The translations under genes were made by a program, and so were the position numbers. The notes under the pieces were generated by a model. The model was not told the origin of the DNA, did no database searches, and saw only the letters and a program-made list of their open reading frames with translations. From Mesostigma viride (taxonomy: Eukaryota; Streptophyta; Mesostigmatophyceae; Mesostigmatales; Mesostigmataceae): a stretch of 64,000 nt of DNA. Of this stretch, positions 53,401 to 64,000 are shown one piece after another; positions within the stretch are counted from its first letter, which is position 1, and each line of letters begins with the position of its first letter. The stretch is from the NCBI GenBank assembly GCA_009746045.1, contig RPFO01000002.1:1277807-1341806 (forward strand). The letters run 5' to 3'.

Positions 53401-56400
53401 CCCAAGGGAGGCATCCGAAATAGATACCATGGTTGATGGTGGCAGCACATCTTACCATGATGGTAACATCCAATGGTGGCAGCATTGTCACAAACAGAAG
53501 GCACTCCCACCACCGCAACATAGTGGGCTATGAGTGCCAGGGGAATCGTCACGAGACACGCCAGATGGAGTGGAGCGACTCGATACGGTCGTGGGACGAG
53601 ACAATGGGTCGCTTGATCAGCAAAGTGCCAGCGCCACAATGGAACCCATTTATCATAAACTAAAGGATGACTTAAGCAGCTGTTGGTGGAGAAATACGCA
53701 CTTCAAATGGCGGTGATGCTTTCACCTAGAAAATGTGACGATTTTTTGGATATGGCCGTTTAGGCCCCCCTTCCCCCCCCCCCCGCCCCGCCCCCACCCC
53801 AGCAAAGAAAAAAGGCACAAGCATTGCTGAACAAGGGTTACACTGGCAGAGGCATATTCGGCAGGCAGATGTACCACATTCTTCATTACCAGAGCCCAAA
53901 ATGTAACAGAGCCTCGAGACAAGCGTCTATGGAAGGGAGTTTTAATTCGTATGGGCGCCAGGACGGTGAAGTCTCTGGAAAAACTACCAACGGTCACCGC
54001 GGGCTGTTGGAAAGGAAAAAGTGGGGGGCACCAGGGCCATGTGCATACCTGACCCCTGCAAGTAGATGGCCCTCAGCGCCCTCAGCTCCTGCTGAAGGCG
54101 CCATTCGCCCATCAGGCGCGTCAACAGCTGGGAGCCGACCGCCCGGCACTGCGCGCGACGGCATCAGCAGAAAACGCCGCATATTGTTGCCACAGGCGGC
54201 CACGTGGAGGAGCCAGGCAGCATGTGGCATCACATTTTGCGTCAGGTTTCACGTGGCATCGTATCCTATGCTATTTGTTTTCAAGGAAGGGGTCAACTAG
54301 ACACAATTGGTTTGTCAAGTGGTATATTGTGTCAAGGCAGGGATCAACACGACGCAATAGCGTGTCAAGAGGTCAACTAGACACAATAGCGGGTCCACGT
54401 GTCAAATGAGGGGTCGACTAGACAAAACATCGTGTCAAGTAAGGGGTCGACCCGACATGACATCTGCTACTACCAACAGTACCACTAGTACAAGGTACAC
54501 TAGGCCCGGCGCTGACCTGTGTGATGCGCACAAACACTTGTATGCAGGTCTCTTTAGAGCCCAGGATATTATACCATACCACCTGCCACAGGACACGGGG
54601 CTCTACCACCTGTCACAAAACACGTGGCTCTACCATCTGTCACAAAACACTTGGCTCTACCATCTGTCACAGGAAATGTGGAGAGTACCGTGGCATCGAT
54701 GTGGTCCAGGAGGCATTTCTGAACGATCAGGGACACCGGTGGCGGGGCCGCCAGGGGGGCGTGCCGGAGCCATTCCTCGGCATCCTCGCATTCTTCTCGG
54801 CCGCTTCCTTGGCTTTGCCCGGGGTCAGCCGTCTCGTACCGTGGGGCTTGGCCTGATAGCGCGAGGGCAAAGGTGGCACAGTTTCTGCTGGCAGACTGCA
54901 CGCCATGCGGCAAACGGGAGCGGCCGAGGGTGGCAGCATACGAGGTAGATGGTGGGAATGCGGATACCAAACGTGAAGAGAAAGAGCAATGATTCATAGT
55001 GTGACAAGGCGCAGAATCAGAAAAAACATCCAAGGGAAGGCTACCAGTTCGGCACCATACGATACCGACGTGTTCGGTTCACGTCCTCACAACTTAACAC
55101 AGTCCTCACAACGAAGGATGTCTGTCTGCCTGGACAAGTCCAACGGAATCCTATGGCATTGGGCTCCTAGTGTTGACTAGATCTTACCTAAGTCGAGGTG
55201 ACCTGGTGTCGTTGACTAGATTTACCGTCACATCCCTTTCGCACCTGGTTCGCATGCTAACTGCTGTCGCACGATGAACAGATGCTACCTACCATCACAG
55301 ATGCTGGCTAGAACCACCGTCACCTGCTGATATCATCTCATGAAGCGCATGCTGCTTACCGCACTGGCAACTCCTCACAGACTTGCCTAGAGAAGGCAAC
55401 CAACGACTTGGTTGGGCCGGCAAGTCCAAGGAAGAAGAACCCGCAGGGACCAAGTACTGCAGCTATTAACAGTACAAAACAGCACGATGACATTCAAGCA
55501 TGTGACCTGACCTGCACATTAAAAACACAAAATATACCCACAATAACAATACACCCAGTCCACAATATCTTACCCAGGGATCCAGCGAGCGAAGCAGCTC
55601 CGCCGCTTCCCCCGCCGCCACCTGTCCGCTGATCACCGCCGCACCCAGCAACGCGCCGCCCTCCTGCCACCACGTGCCGCCCTCCCCTCCTTCCCCCAGG
55701 TCGTACTGGCTGAACACGCTCCCCCGCCCATCCCCTCCAGCAACAACGAGCCTGCCATCACTGCCTCCACTTATGCTGCCACCGTCACCACCACCGGCAA
55801 TGTCAGCCCCCCCACCCTTCAGATGTCCACCGTGCGCCCGGCAGCCAGCACTGCTGCCCGCGACCACGAGGGACAACGCAGCAGGGTCCCTGGGACCGCC
55901 GCCTAGAGCAGGCAGTCCGTGCAGCAGCCCCCACCCTGCGTCGTCGTCCAGGTGAGCATCCAGAATCGGCTCAGGCACACCCTCCACACCGCCCACCAGA
56001 ACCATCGCGGTGCCCACCGGGTCACTACCCCCCTGTGCTGCCACTGTCCCTGCGATGACACCGTGGCGCTGACCCCCCCCGGCGAGCATTCCACTTATGC
56101 TGGCCCCTCCTGGCACACACTTGGCAGCACTGGTCATGCTGGCACCTGGAGCAGAGCTCCCGCCAGCCGGTTGTCCCTCAACCGCTCCTGGGGCCGAGAC
56201 CAAAGCTACCTTTGAGGCCTGCTTTGAGGCTTTTTTGGAGGCTCGCTTTGGGGATAGGTCCGTGTCAGGCTCCGAGCCAGCAGGCGCCAGCTCATCATGG
56301 TCGTCGTCCTCATCAGCGCCATCATCAGCGCCGTCATCAGCGCTGTCATCAGCGTCGTCACCATCTGACGAAGAGACAGCCTGCTCAGCGTCACTGGAAG

Positions 56401-56449
56401 ACGCCTGTGACCGGTCCACACTGGCCTGAGCCGACAAGAAGTCCGGGTC

Positions 56450-56482
<33 letters not shown>

Positions 56483-59400
56483 AGCGCTGCGGGTGCGGCG
56501 GAGCCGCCCCCCCCTGCCGCCACGCTCCCCACCTTCCTCCTCCACCTTGTCATCCTCAAAGGTGCCGTCGTCTTCTCCTACAGCGCTGCCATCGACCGGA
56601 CGACCTGCCTGCGGACCCGCTGACATCAGCGGGCCCGCTCCCTTGCCCGCTGCAGTCCCAGTGGTCCCTGCCACGCCCATCTCATCCCCCTGGTGCTGCC
56701 CAGCAAGCGGCCCCACATCTCCCCCCTGTGACAGAAACGCATCGGCTGCGCCCCCCTTCGGCGCATCCAACAAATTAACTACATGATGGCTGTCGGGCGA
56801 TGCCACCAGAGGATGCGTGCCTCGCAAAGCTGATTCACCGGATGCCTCATCCTGTTGTTGCTCTGAAGTGAGCGCCCTCGCATGGCCATCCATGTGCACA
56901 AGTGCCCCCCCCTGCCGGGGGTCCATGCCCCACCCAGGGACCCCCTCGCGCGCCCTGGCCGGTTCCCCCCGCCGCCTCAACGGCGAAGAGCAAGAAACCC
57001 GCCGGCTCGACGGCGAAGAGCAAGAAACCCGCCGGCTCGACGGCGAAGAGCAAGAAACCCGCCGGCTCTGTGCTAATTGCTGCCTCTCGCTCCTCGTGCC
57101 CCCACCCTGGCTCAGGCGTTCCAGCGCGTCCAGACCGGGGGCGTCGCTGTCACCCTCCCTCCCTTTCACCCAACTATACCCCTCCATCGTGGCCCGCAGC
57201 GTGGCGCAGAAATGGGCGTACAGGGACAAGGGGGAGGGACCAGGCATGCTGCCCGCTCCACCGTCGGCCGAGCCGGCAATGACACTCCGGCCCGCAGAGG
57301 CTATTGGCGCCGCCAGCACGCTGCCAGGGTGGGCGCTGGGACCTCTCGTGCCCAAGGGGCGGGGGGTGGAGCCACCTTCCCTGGTAGGGCTCTCGTCCCC
57401 CAGGGTGCTGTGGTCCATCGCGGCGCCAGAAACGTTGAGCCGGGCGAGAAAAAGCTGCTGCTGCCGCTGCTCTTGCTGTTGCTGCTTCTGGTGGTGCTGG
57501 TGCTGCTTCTGGTGGTGCTGGTGCTGGTGCAGATGAGTCTGTTGGTAATGGTAACGATGCGCCCCATCCTCCCTGGGACCCTGCGCCACATGGCCATCAG
57601 GGCCCAGGGCGCCGGAACCGGTGCCAGGTTTTCCCACGACCGCCAGCGTCACCCCCTTCTTCTGCAGGGAGCTGGTCTTCTCCAGTTTACTGCCGCCGCC
57701 GCCACCGGTGCCGCGTGCGTGGCTGGGGATCATGCTGGCGGTGGCACCCGCCGATGAAGAGGAATACGAATAGGGAGCTTGGGTGCTGTGGGATGACGAT
57801 GGGTGCGCTTTGGGCAGCCGGTGGCCCGTGTGGGTGAGCAGCTGCAGGGACTTACCGGCCGAAAGGATCGCCCCCGCATGGCCACGCAGGAAGCTCGCAC
57901 AGCAGACCACACCCGCGCGGGCGGACTTGGCCCCCACCATGCCACCCTTGCTGTTGCCGCTATACTGGTTGCTGTTGCCAGCAATACCACTGGCGCCGCC
58001 CCCTCCGACTACGTTGGACCCTGCGGCCGAGAACGCCTCGCTGCGCACGCTGGCCGTGTCACTGAATGCGTGCAGGGACACCTGGCGCCGTATCCCGCCG
58101 CCACCTGGCAGCTCACCGTCCAACTCCCTGCCATCATCCGAAACCGCGGTTCCTGCCGCCCCAGTACCCCCGATCAAGGGCAGCCCTTTGGCCAGCGGGA
58201 CGCCAGCGCTGAGGACCCTGGGGGGGGCATCCCAGGTAGGGCCGGGGTTATGGCCCGGCTTGTGGGGCCGGTGGCCTGTTAGGGTGGTACTAGCGCCCGC
58301 ACCGGCCCAGGATTTGATGGAGGTGGGTGGGCTGATTGACCCCAGGTCCGACCCGCTGTCCCGGTCGAGCGATGCAGTGTCGAGGGAGGGGCGGAGAAGG
58401 GCGTGGGAGCGGCGCAGGCTGAAGGCGGATGTCCAGAAGGAGGGGGCGTCGACGCCGAGCGTGGGCATGCTTGCAGATGTCACCATCATCTGGGCCCGGG
58501 GGTGGGTGGGTAAGGGATCAAGGGCGGAGGAGAGAGTGAGTTGATAGGGATTGATTGAGTTAAAAGGGATCTTAGGAGATAAGCTTGCGTTACAAGTGTG
58601 GGCGAGCAGAGGAGAAGTCTAGGCGCGTCTTGTTACCAATTGCTAACACGCTAGGGCGTTGGTACAAAGGTCGCTCGTTGGCTTTCATGACAAGTGTCAC
58701 GCGTACATACCCTTACGAGACACTTCCAGTCCTTAGGGACGGGATGCTTAATTTAACGACAAGGTTAATATCCGACTGTGCTGGCCACGGATCCAGCATC
58801 AGGTCAGCACCCGTCACATCACCGAGCACTGTCCCGCATCGCCGAAAAGGATGGTAGTACTAGGACATCTTTAGGCCTGACATCACACGGGAATTACTGC
58901 CGTCGGCACAATCTATATGCGGACGCCAGTGTGGCGCGGCGCTTGCTACCGACGGTACTCAGACCTAGTCAAGTCCTATTGGTGGTCTTGCTCTACCAAA
59001 TCATAAGGGCCACAATTAACCGGAACATCCAGGCTAACTGCTTGTGGTGGCCAGGAAGGGCAGGCGAATAATGGGCCTAAGGGGGTCAGGCATGGTGGGT
59101 GACTGGCAGGCTGCTGGGATTTGCCGCATTCTGTGGCTGGGGGAGAAGACAGTGAACAAGGGAGTGAAGGGATAAACCTCGTGACAGCGGCTGGAAATAA
59201 GGACGGTACGAGAACTATTCACTCCCCCTCTGTTCTACATTACCATCGTGGCTCTACGAGGGGGGAAGCAAACGAGGGAGGGAAGTGCGGAAGGGATGTT
59301 CAGGAAACATCTTGCCTTACAACACAGGTGTCAACGCCACGCATGTCGATCAACTCTAAATGTGATGAGCGCCAGACATGAGAAAAGCAACACAGCAGCA

Positions 59401-62400
59401 CTAGCATGGAAGCGCATCAAGGGGAGATGTACTGACATACTAGACCCCTTTTGAGATCGCAGACACCGACAAGCTTGGTACGACTAATTGAGTCGTACCA
59501 ATTAGTCGTACCAATATTCGTACTTCACCGGTGTACGTGCCTGCCTGCCAGCCAGCCAGCCTGCCTGCCTGCCTGTGTGTGCACAACCCACCCACCCACC
59601 CCTACCCATCACCCCTGCCTCCTCCTTCCCCTCCCCCCCCCACCTCTCCGTGGGGGTCCTCCAGCCGCCCCTGCTGGAGCCAGCAGTCCAGCGCGTCCAG
59701 GCTCGGGCGCAACGAGGCCACGAATAGAATAAGCACGGTGCGGTAGCTGTGCTCCTGCGCGAAGAGAAGAGGGGGGTGGGGTGGGGTGACAGGGGCATGG
59801 GGGAGGGGCCGGACAAAACAAAGGTAAGACGGCAAGGGCAGGGAATGGGGTGCGTGATGCTACCATGGTGGGCAGCATAAATAATAACTGGTGGGGTGCG
59901 CGATACTACTACGGTGGGCAGCATAAATAATAACTGGTGGGGTGCGCGATACTACTATGGTGGGCAGCATAAGTAATAACTGGTGGGGTGCGCGATACTG
60001 CTACGGTGGGCAGCATAACACAGAAAGGTGGAGCGGTGCATGATGCTACTACGGTTGGCAAAAAAAAAAAGAAGTGGAGGGGGTTGGGATGCCACTACGG
60101 TGGGCAGCATAAATATTTACTGGTGGGGTGCAGGATGCTCGAGCAGGAGAAACCGGGTGTGCTGAAACATCGTTGGTGCCATATGGTGGCAGCGACATCC
60201 TGGCTGGCGCCCATGCACCTCATCCTCTAGTATAATGCCGACAGCAGCCACCCACCTCATCCTCTAGTATGATGCCGACAGCAGCCACCCAACTCATCCT
60301 CTAGTATAATGCCGACAGCAGCCACCCACCTCATCCTCTGGCAGCAAGCTGGCCTTGCACAGCCACTGGTATAATGCTGACAGCAGCAACGCAGCGTCCT
60401 CGGCCGCGCTCCCCCCCGGACTGCTGGCACCCGCGTGGTCCCCTGACCCCCGCCCCAGGCACTGCCAGCGGGGCGCCACCGCTGCCTCCACGATCTGGGC
60501 CAGCAGCCGCGCGCGCGCCATCGGGCTGCCAGGTGTTGCGTGCACAATGCACCGCACGAAGATGGCTTATAAGACGAGGGTGCATGATGAGACAGATAGG
60601 GGGAGGGAGGGGAGAGAGGGGGGGCAACGGGTGGGAGGGAAAGCTTGAGAGGGATGCACACAAAGGAGTGGCTGACACGCGGCACAACAACCAAGGCAAA
60701 CCATGCCTGGTTCTGACACCAGGGGCTAATCTGTCGGTAATTTGCTGGCAAAGAGTCCGTCGTTAGAACAGATTGGATGGCTGACCAGCACATTGGTCAG
60801 CTCCATGTAGTCAGCTCTTTGCGGAAAGTTCCTGAAAGAAAGAGAAAGACGTATCGTGCTTAGGGAAGGTGTACCATCTCCACTGCTGAACAAAAGGGGA
60901 GGGTGCATCTTGCTTAAATAAAGGGTATCATCTACGTTGCTGAGCTAAAGGGGAGGGTGCATCTTGCTTAAATAAAGGGTATCATCTACGTTGCTGAGCT
61001 AAAGGGGAGGGTGCATCTTGCTTAAATAAAGGGTATCATCTACGTTGCTGAGCTAAAGGGGAGGGTGCATCTTGCTTAAATAAAGGGTATCATCTACGTT
61101 GCTGAGCAAAAGGGGAGGGTGCATCTTGCTTAAATAAAGGGTATCATCTACGTTGCTGAGCTAAAGGGGAGGGTGCATCTTGCTTAAATAAAGGGTATCA
61201 TCTAAAGTGCTGAGCAAAAGGGGAGGGTGCATCTTGCTTAAATAAAGGGTTTCATCTACGTTGCTGAGCAAAAGGGGAGGATGTACCAGCAGCGCCTGCG
61301 TCAACAAGGCATCCCCATCTAGTTTAGGGACCGATGCCAGATGATACGGTCACCCCACTTATTCTAGCTATCCCCAATAGACGATGCGGTGCAGGGATGC
61401 CATCGCAAAGGTGATCACCAGCAGGAAAGATTTCCACCCACTCACCATCAGTCCACACCGCAGACAGCTCCCTGCCTGACCATCAATCAGAAACTCTACT
61501 AATTTATCAAAGACAGTTGGGAGGTTAAGAGAGTCAACAGACGATTTGCTGTCAAAGGAGTTTTTTGTTTGGCGCGTCCTGTGGGCTATCCTGCAAGGAA
61601 GGTTGGGAGATTATCAGAGTCAACTGCCGGTTTGCTGATTAAGGAGTGCTTGTTTGGCGCGTCCTTTGGGCTATCTTGCAAGGAAGGTTGGGAGGTTACC
61701 ATAGTTGGGCTATCTTGGAAGGAAGGTTGGAAGGTTATTATTAGTTATGCTATTTTTGCAAGGAAGGTTGGGAGGTTCTCATAGTTGGGCTATCTTGGAA
61801 GGAAGGTTGGGAGGTTTACATAGTTGGGCTATATTGCAAGAAAGGTTGGGAGGTTCTCATAGTTGGGCTATCTTGGAAGGAAGGTTGGGAGGTTTACATA
61901 GTTGGGCTATATTGCAAGGAAGGTTGGGAGGTTATCATAGTTGGGAAAATTTTCAAGAAATGGTCCACCCCAACGCCGGTGAGGGAACAGACTCCAACCA
62001 GCCGATGCCTGCCAACCGGCACGCTCGCTCACCCCTGCAGCCGCGCCAGCGTGGACAGCAGGGTGAACCGGGAGCTACCCAGGGGGTGTGCAGCCATGGC
62101 CCTGTCGACGACGGCCACCTCGCTCCGCACGCCCTGCACAGGACGTGTGTGTTGGGGTGAGGGGGAAGTGCAAATTTCAAATCTCAACGGGCAGGGAAAC
62201 AGGAAGGGGGCAACCAGCCTCGGTATGGGCATGAACCCCGGGTCCACATAAAGTATGAGGCATTGTCAGCTACAATAACCACTGGCTCAGCACGTGAAAT
62301 AAGGACTGCCGTGTCCGATGCAATAACCACTGGCTCAGCAGGTATTTTATGAGCTGTTTTGTCAGGTAGAATACCGAATGCTGTGTCAAGCGGAAACCAG

Positions 62401-63872
62401 CTATTTGTTTGCTATAGTAAGAACTGTTTCATCAGATGCGATAACTAATTTTTTGGCAAGTAGAATGACGACTACTGTGTTGTCCGGTGCAATAGCCATG
62501 GTCTTGGCAGGGACAATGACAACTGTTTTGTGCGGTACAAAAATGACTGGTTCGACAGCTGGAATGCCACTTTTTCATCAGGGACAGAAACACCAGGGGT
62601 GTGTACCTGCAGTTCCTTGGCCAACGCGTTCGCAAACGCCTCCATGGTGGGCCCAGGGACCGAGGGTATGCCGTCCCCCGTCACCCGTGAGCCCCCCTGG
62701 TGCCCCTGCGATGACGACGACGAGGACGACCCTGGCACCCACTGCAGACTGGGTGGGCCAGAGTTAGACCGTGTGAGAGTGGAGCCAGTCGTCCGGCGGG
62801 CCATGGCGGCTGCGCCGCCTCCCCCACCGCGTGCGAATCCGCCCGCACCCTGCCAGGTGCCGGTCCCCCCCTGTGCAGCGTTGGAGATGGCCCAAGCGAC
62901 GCCATCCACAAAGGATTGCACTTGGAGGAGCGCGGTCCCCGCGGCCACAAAGTCGGCCAGGAGGGAGTGGAGGCTGGAGGGCGTGAGGTGCCTTACGTGG
63001 ACCTGGGCCATCGCCTGCAGTGGGAGGGAAGGTGGGAGATATAGTAGGATGGGTGGACGGCCGTAAACACGGGTACTTGATGGCTGGGGATTACAGGACA
63101 CCGTGAACCCAGAGGATGCGTTCAGACATGAAGCCACGGGATGCCAGGGCATGGGCGCCCTAAGTATGACCCGGCCAGGAAACTAGTATGAGTGACAGTA
63201 CAAGCACTAGCGTTCCGTTGTGATTATTCATATGCTGTGGAAAGTGACACAAGATCCGTAAACTGCACGGAAACCAGGGTCAGCATTCCAGCTCACGACA
63301 CGGGGTGAGGATTCATGTAAGATTGCATATGTGAGATGGATTATTTATGCTGGTCCCATACTGCCATGTCCCGACTGTCGGTGCAGCACGGAACATGCGC
63401 CGTGGAAAGGCATGGCCCAAACTCTGCTTGATCCACCAGGCTAGCATGGGTGGAAACTCCCACCGTGCCCATGGGAAGTCTGGGGCATGGGGGACCAAGA
63501 AGCCAATAATCAATAAAAGCATTTATCACAGGTGGAAAAGCATGTCCACTGAAGGTCATCGCGTCCATCCCAAACCGACCATGCCGCTGTTGATAGCAAC
63601 CTCATTAACTACACACAGCGACCATGTACACTGAAGGTAATCGCCTCCATCCCAAAACCGACCATGCCGCTGGTGATAGCAACCACATGAATTACAGACA
63701 GCGACCATGTCCACTGAAGGTAATCGCTTCCATCCCAAACCGACCATGCCGCTGTTGAAAGCAACAACATTAACTACAGACAGCAATCACATACATTAAA
63801 GGTCATCGTCTCCGGGTCCACCCGGAAGACATCCCCAGGGATGCCTGCCAGCATGCGGAGGACGTGGCGCAC
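47404..63872 (-). CDS. Gamma-tubulin complex component, GCP6/GCP5-like, 16 visible exons
   Basis: Spc97/Spc98-family protein of the gamma-tubulin ring complex, which nucleates microtubules. Exons (5' to 3'): 63872-63795, 63014-62607, 62133-62033, 60525-60330, 59754-59644, 58489-55574, 54895-54689, 54148-54049, 53381-53293, 52131-51913, 51431-51375, 50607-50536, 49923-49810, 49341-49210, 48785-48609, 47544-47404. They total 5,118 bp, and every phase joins. GRIP1 signatures: LRMLAGIPGDVFRVDPE, LHSLLADFVAAGTALLQV, LDCWLQQGRLEDPHGE, FLRGHAGAILSAGKSLQLL. GRIP2 signatures: RLMGEWRLQQELRALRAIYL, KSAFHKLQHFEKWDDDELN, LTLEYK-VGWPLGIIV, RFLLKVKLAKHVLYKV, ELVHFVDTIHQYVMDR, AHEAYLESIQRQCF and the terminal LVTRINFNGYYL. 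The large insert between GRIP1 and GRIP2 and the RINFN-YY end favour GCP6. The start codon is to the right of the window. The 54895 acceptor is the least certain. Confidence 0.9.
48786..49240 (-). repeat. 31-bp donor-proximal array, plus acceptor copies
   Basis: Four 31-bp units from 49107 to about 49230 (AAACCCACCAGCCGGTCGGG type). The rightmost is the real exon end CCGACCGGCTG|GTGGGT (exon ends 49210). One intronic unit has GCGGGT instead of GTGGGT. At the other end of the intron the acceptor plus exon start (CAGTGGACGCTGCTG, exon from 48785) is copied at 48912, with a weak third copy near 49048. Confidence 0.85.
49711..49830 (-). repeat. 30-bp donor-proximal array, extra donors inactivated
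   Basis: Exactly four 30-bp units. The one at 49801-49830 contains the exon end and functional donor GACCGG|GTGAGT (exon ends 49810). The other three read GACCGGGGGAGT, having lost the GT. Confidence 0.95.
50388..50570 (-). repeat. 58-74-bp donor-proximal copies
   Basis: The exon end CTACAAGGTCCACCGG..GAG with its donor is copied twice into the intron, with exon-like ends at 50536 (real, GTAGGC), 50462 (GTAGGT) and 50404 (GCAGGC). Confidence 0.85.
51860..51925 (-). repeat. Short donor-proximal copies (TACAAGGTG)
   Basis: The exon end TACAAG|GTGTGTG (51913) is followed in the intron by TACAAAGTGATGG and TACAAGGTGGGGGG at about 20-bp spacing. Confidence 0.55.
52120..52420 (-). repeat. Acceptor-side copies of an exon start
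   Basis: The exon start GACGCACTCAAGCAG (52131) recurs upstream in the intron at 52230, 52306 and 52401. The last keeps an intact AGCAG|GAT acceptor and the longest match (GATGCCCTGAAGCAGTC..ACAGACCC). Confidence 0.85.
53005..53315 (-). repeat. 65-75-bp donor-proximal array, five copies
   Basis: The exon end GAGCTGAACAACTGGCTGCAG is repeated with exon-like ends at 53293 (real), 53228, 53161, 53091 and 53016. All copies keep a GT after the exon-like end, so cryptic donors are available. Confidence 0.85.
54270..54690 (-). repeat. Intron repeats (GGGTCAACTAGACACAA; 24-28-bp units)
   Basis: 54280-54440 holds about five units with GGGTCAACTAGACA. 54575-54680 holds four units with CTGTCACAAAACAC.GGCTCTACCA next to the donor at 54688. 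These do not clearly copy the exon end. Confidence 0.75.
55574..58489 (-). CDS. Giant exon of the GCP6-like gene with disordered insert
   Basis: A 972-codon exon, in phase with its neighbours. Its first part still belongs to GRIP1 (FWTSAFSLRR, then FLRGHAGAILSAGKSLQLL near residues 190-225). Between and after these it is low-complexity: Gly/Ser stretches, a His/Gln run (57465-57530), a 10-residue SCSSPSSRRV repeat three times (56985-57065), a Ser run (56450-56482), and Asp/Glu-Asp repeats with DDSADDGADDGADEDDD (56290-56370). It ends LLRSLDPW before a GTAAGA donor. GCP6 homologues are known for a long, poorly conserved central insert; here almost all of it sits in one exon. The complementary-strand frames are shadows. 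Confidence 0.85.
59500..59645 (-). repeat. CTGCCTGCC and CCCACCC simple repeats in intron
   Basis: Short simple-sequence tracts just inside the donor at 59643. There is no exon copy here. The rest of the intron, 58490-59500, shows nothing recognisable. Confidence 0.6.
59850..60150 (-). repeat. 49-bp intronic tandem array
   Basis: About six units with GTGGGCAGCATAAATAATAACTGG type sequence (shown broken: GTGGGCAGCATAA, TAACTGGTGGGG). Confidence 0.9.
60215..60345 (-). repeat. 37-bp donor-proximal array
   Basis: Exon-like ends at 60330 (real, GATGAG|GTGGGT), 60293 (TTGGGT), 60256 (GTGGGT) and 60219 (GTGCAT), spaced exactly 37 bp. Each unit carries AGAGGATGAG plus GGCTGCTGTCGGCAT. Confidence 0.95.
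60885..61280 (-). repeat. 54-bp intronic tandem array, about seven units
   Basis: Unit contains GGAGGGTGCATCTTGC and TTAAATAAAGGGTATCATC; nearly identical copies. It lies in the 1.5-kb intron 60526-62032. Confidence 0.95.
61580..61965 (-). repeat. 38-50-bp intronic tandem array
   Basis: About eight units with GGAAGGTTGGGAGGTT and ATAGTTGGGCTAT in the same intron, ending about 65 bp from the donor at 62032. Confidence 0.9.
62250..62570 (-). repeat. Degenerate intronic repeats
   Basis: Diverged units of roughly 50 bp with GCAATAACCACTGGCTCAGCA and ACTGTTTTGTC-like parts, in the intron 62134-62606. Confidence 0.5.
63535..63810 (-). repeat. 82-bp donor-proximal array
   Basis: The exon end GATGACCTTTAAT|GTATGT (63795) is followed by three copies with exon-like ends near 63713 (GGACAT), 63630 (GTACAT) and 63548 (GGACAT). 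Two of the three have lost the GT. Confidence 0.9.
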
Positions 63873-64000
63873 CTGCCAGGTGCCCAGACATGCAGGTTAA
63901 CAACAATTAGGCACAGAGATTAGCGCGCAATGCAACCATGGGTCATTTATGCAAAGGACAACAGGAGCACCTTGGTTCCGAAATTCCGACTTGTTGGAAA

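Noticed and set aside
60215-60345. CRISPR-like regular repeats
   Set aside because: Units are contiguous without unique spacers and derive from an exon end; the setting is eukaryotic.

Overview
The window looks like nuclear DNA of a GC-rich eukaryote, most likely a unicellular green alga. The evidence is GT-AG spliced genes, a plastid-type leader on one protein, LINEs with a plant-type zf-RVT domain, and TGTAA motifs downstream of one gene. I cannot name the species. No rRNA, convincing tRNA or CRISPR array was found.

Four host genes can be supported. (1) The 3' part of a membrane-protein gene on the + strand (exons 5189-5373 and 8229-11643): two hydrophobic segments, then a tail of about 1,140 disordered residues. 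(2) A single-exon triose-phosphate/nucleotide-sugar transporter family gene on the - strand (23884-24963). (3) A three-exon gene for a plastid-targeted protein with a bacterial-type PH domain, + strand (27983-30577). (4) A large gamma-tubulin complex protein of GCP6/GCP5 type on the - strand: 16 visible exons from 63872 down to 47404, whose lengths sum to 5,118 bp (1,705 codons plus stop) with every splice phase matching. Its first exon or exons lie beyond the right edge.

The rest is mostly transposable elements and satellites. 1-4905 is low-complexity sequence: G4A3/C4T3 tracts in inverted orientation around a C/T-rich minisatellite and an almost AT-free block. 6112-8034 and 41554-47369 are two copies of a TTAA-flanked inverted-repeat transposon, and part of a third lies at 17509-18430. 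12465-21410 is a nest: an APE-type LINE split by a 4.7-kb terminal-inverted-repeat element, itself carrying a 5'-truncated LINE with an intact RT frame. 31255-35026 is a nearly complete R2-like LINE with a restriction-like endonuclease. 36010-37707 is a piggyBac-like non-autonomous element. 38476-45340 holds three ORF1-only LINEs (half-L1 type) with perfect target-site duplications, sharing a 3' hairpin with an RT-bearing LINE.

The most unusual signal concerns splice sites. In at least two host genes the exon end plus its GT donor has been copied in tandem into the following intron (30-, 31-, 37-, about 67-, about 70-, about 75- and about 82-bp units), and some acceptors plus exon starts are copied into the preceding intron. 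In several arrays the extra donors have lost their GT. I know of no named phenomenon matching this.
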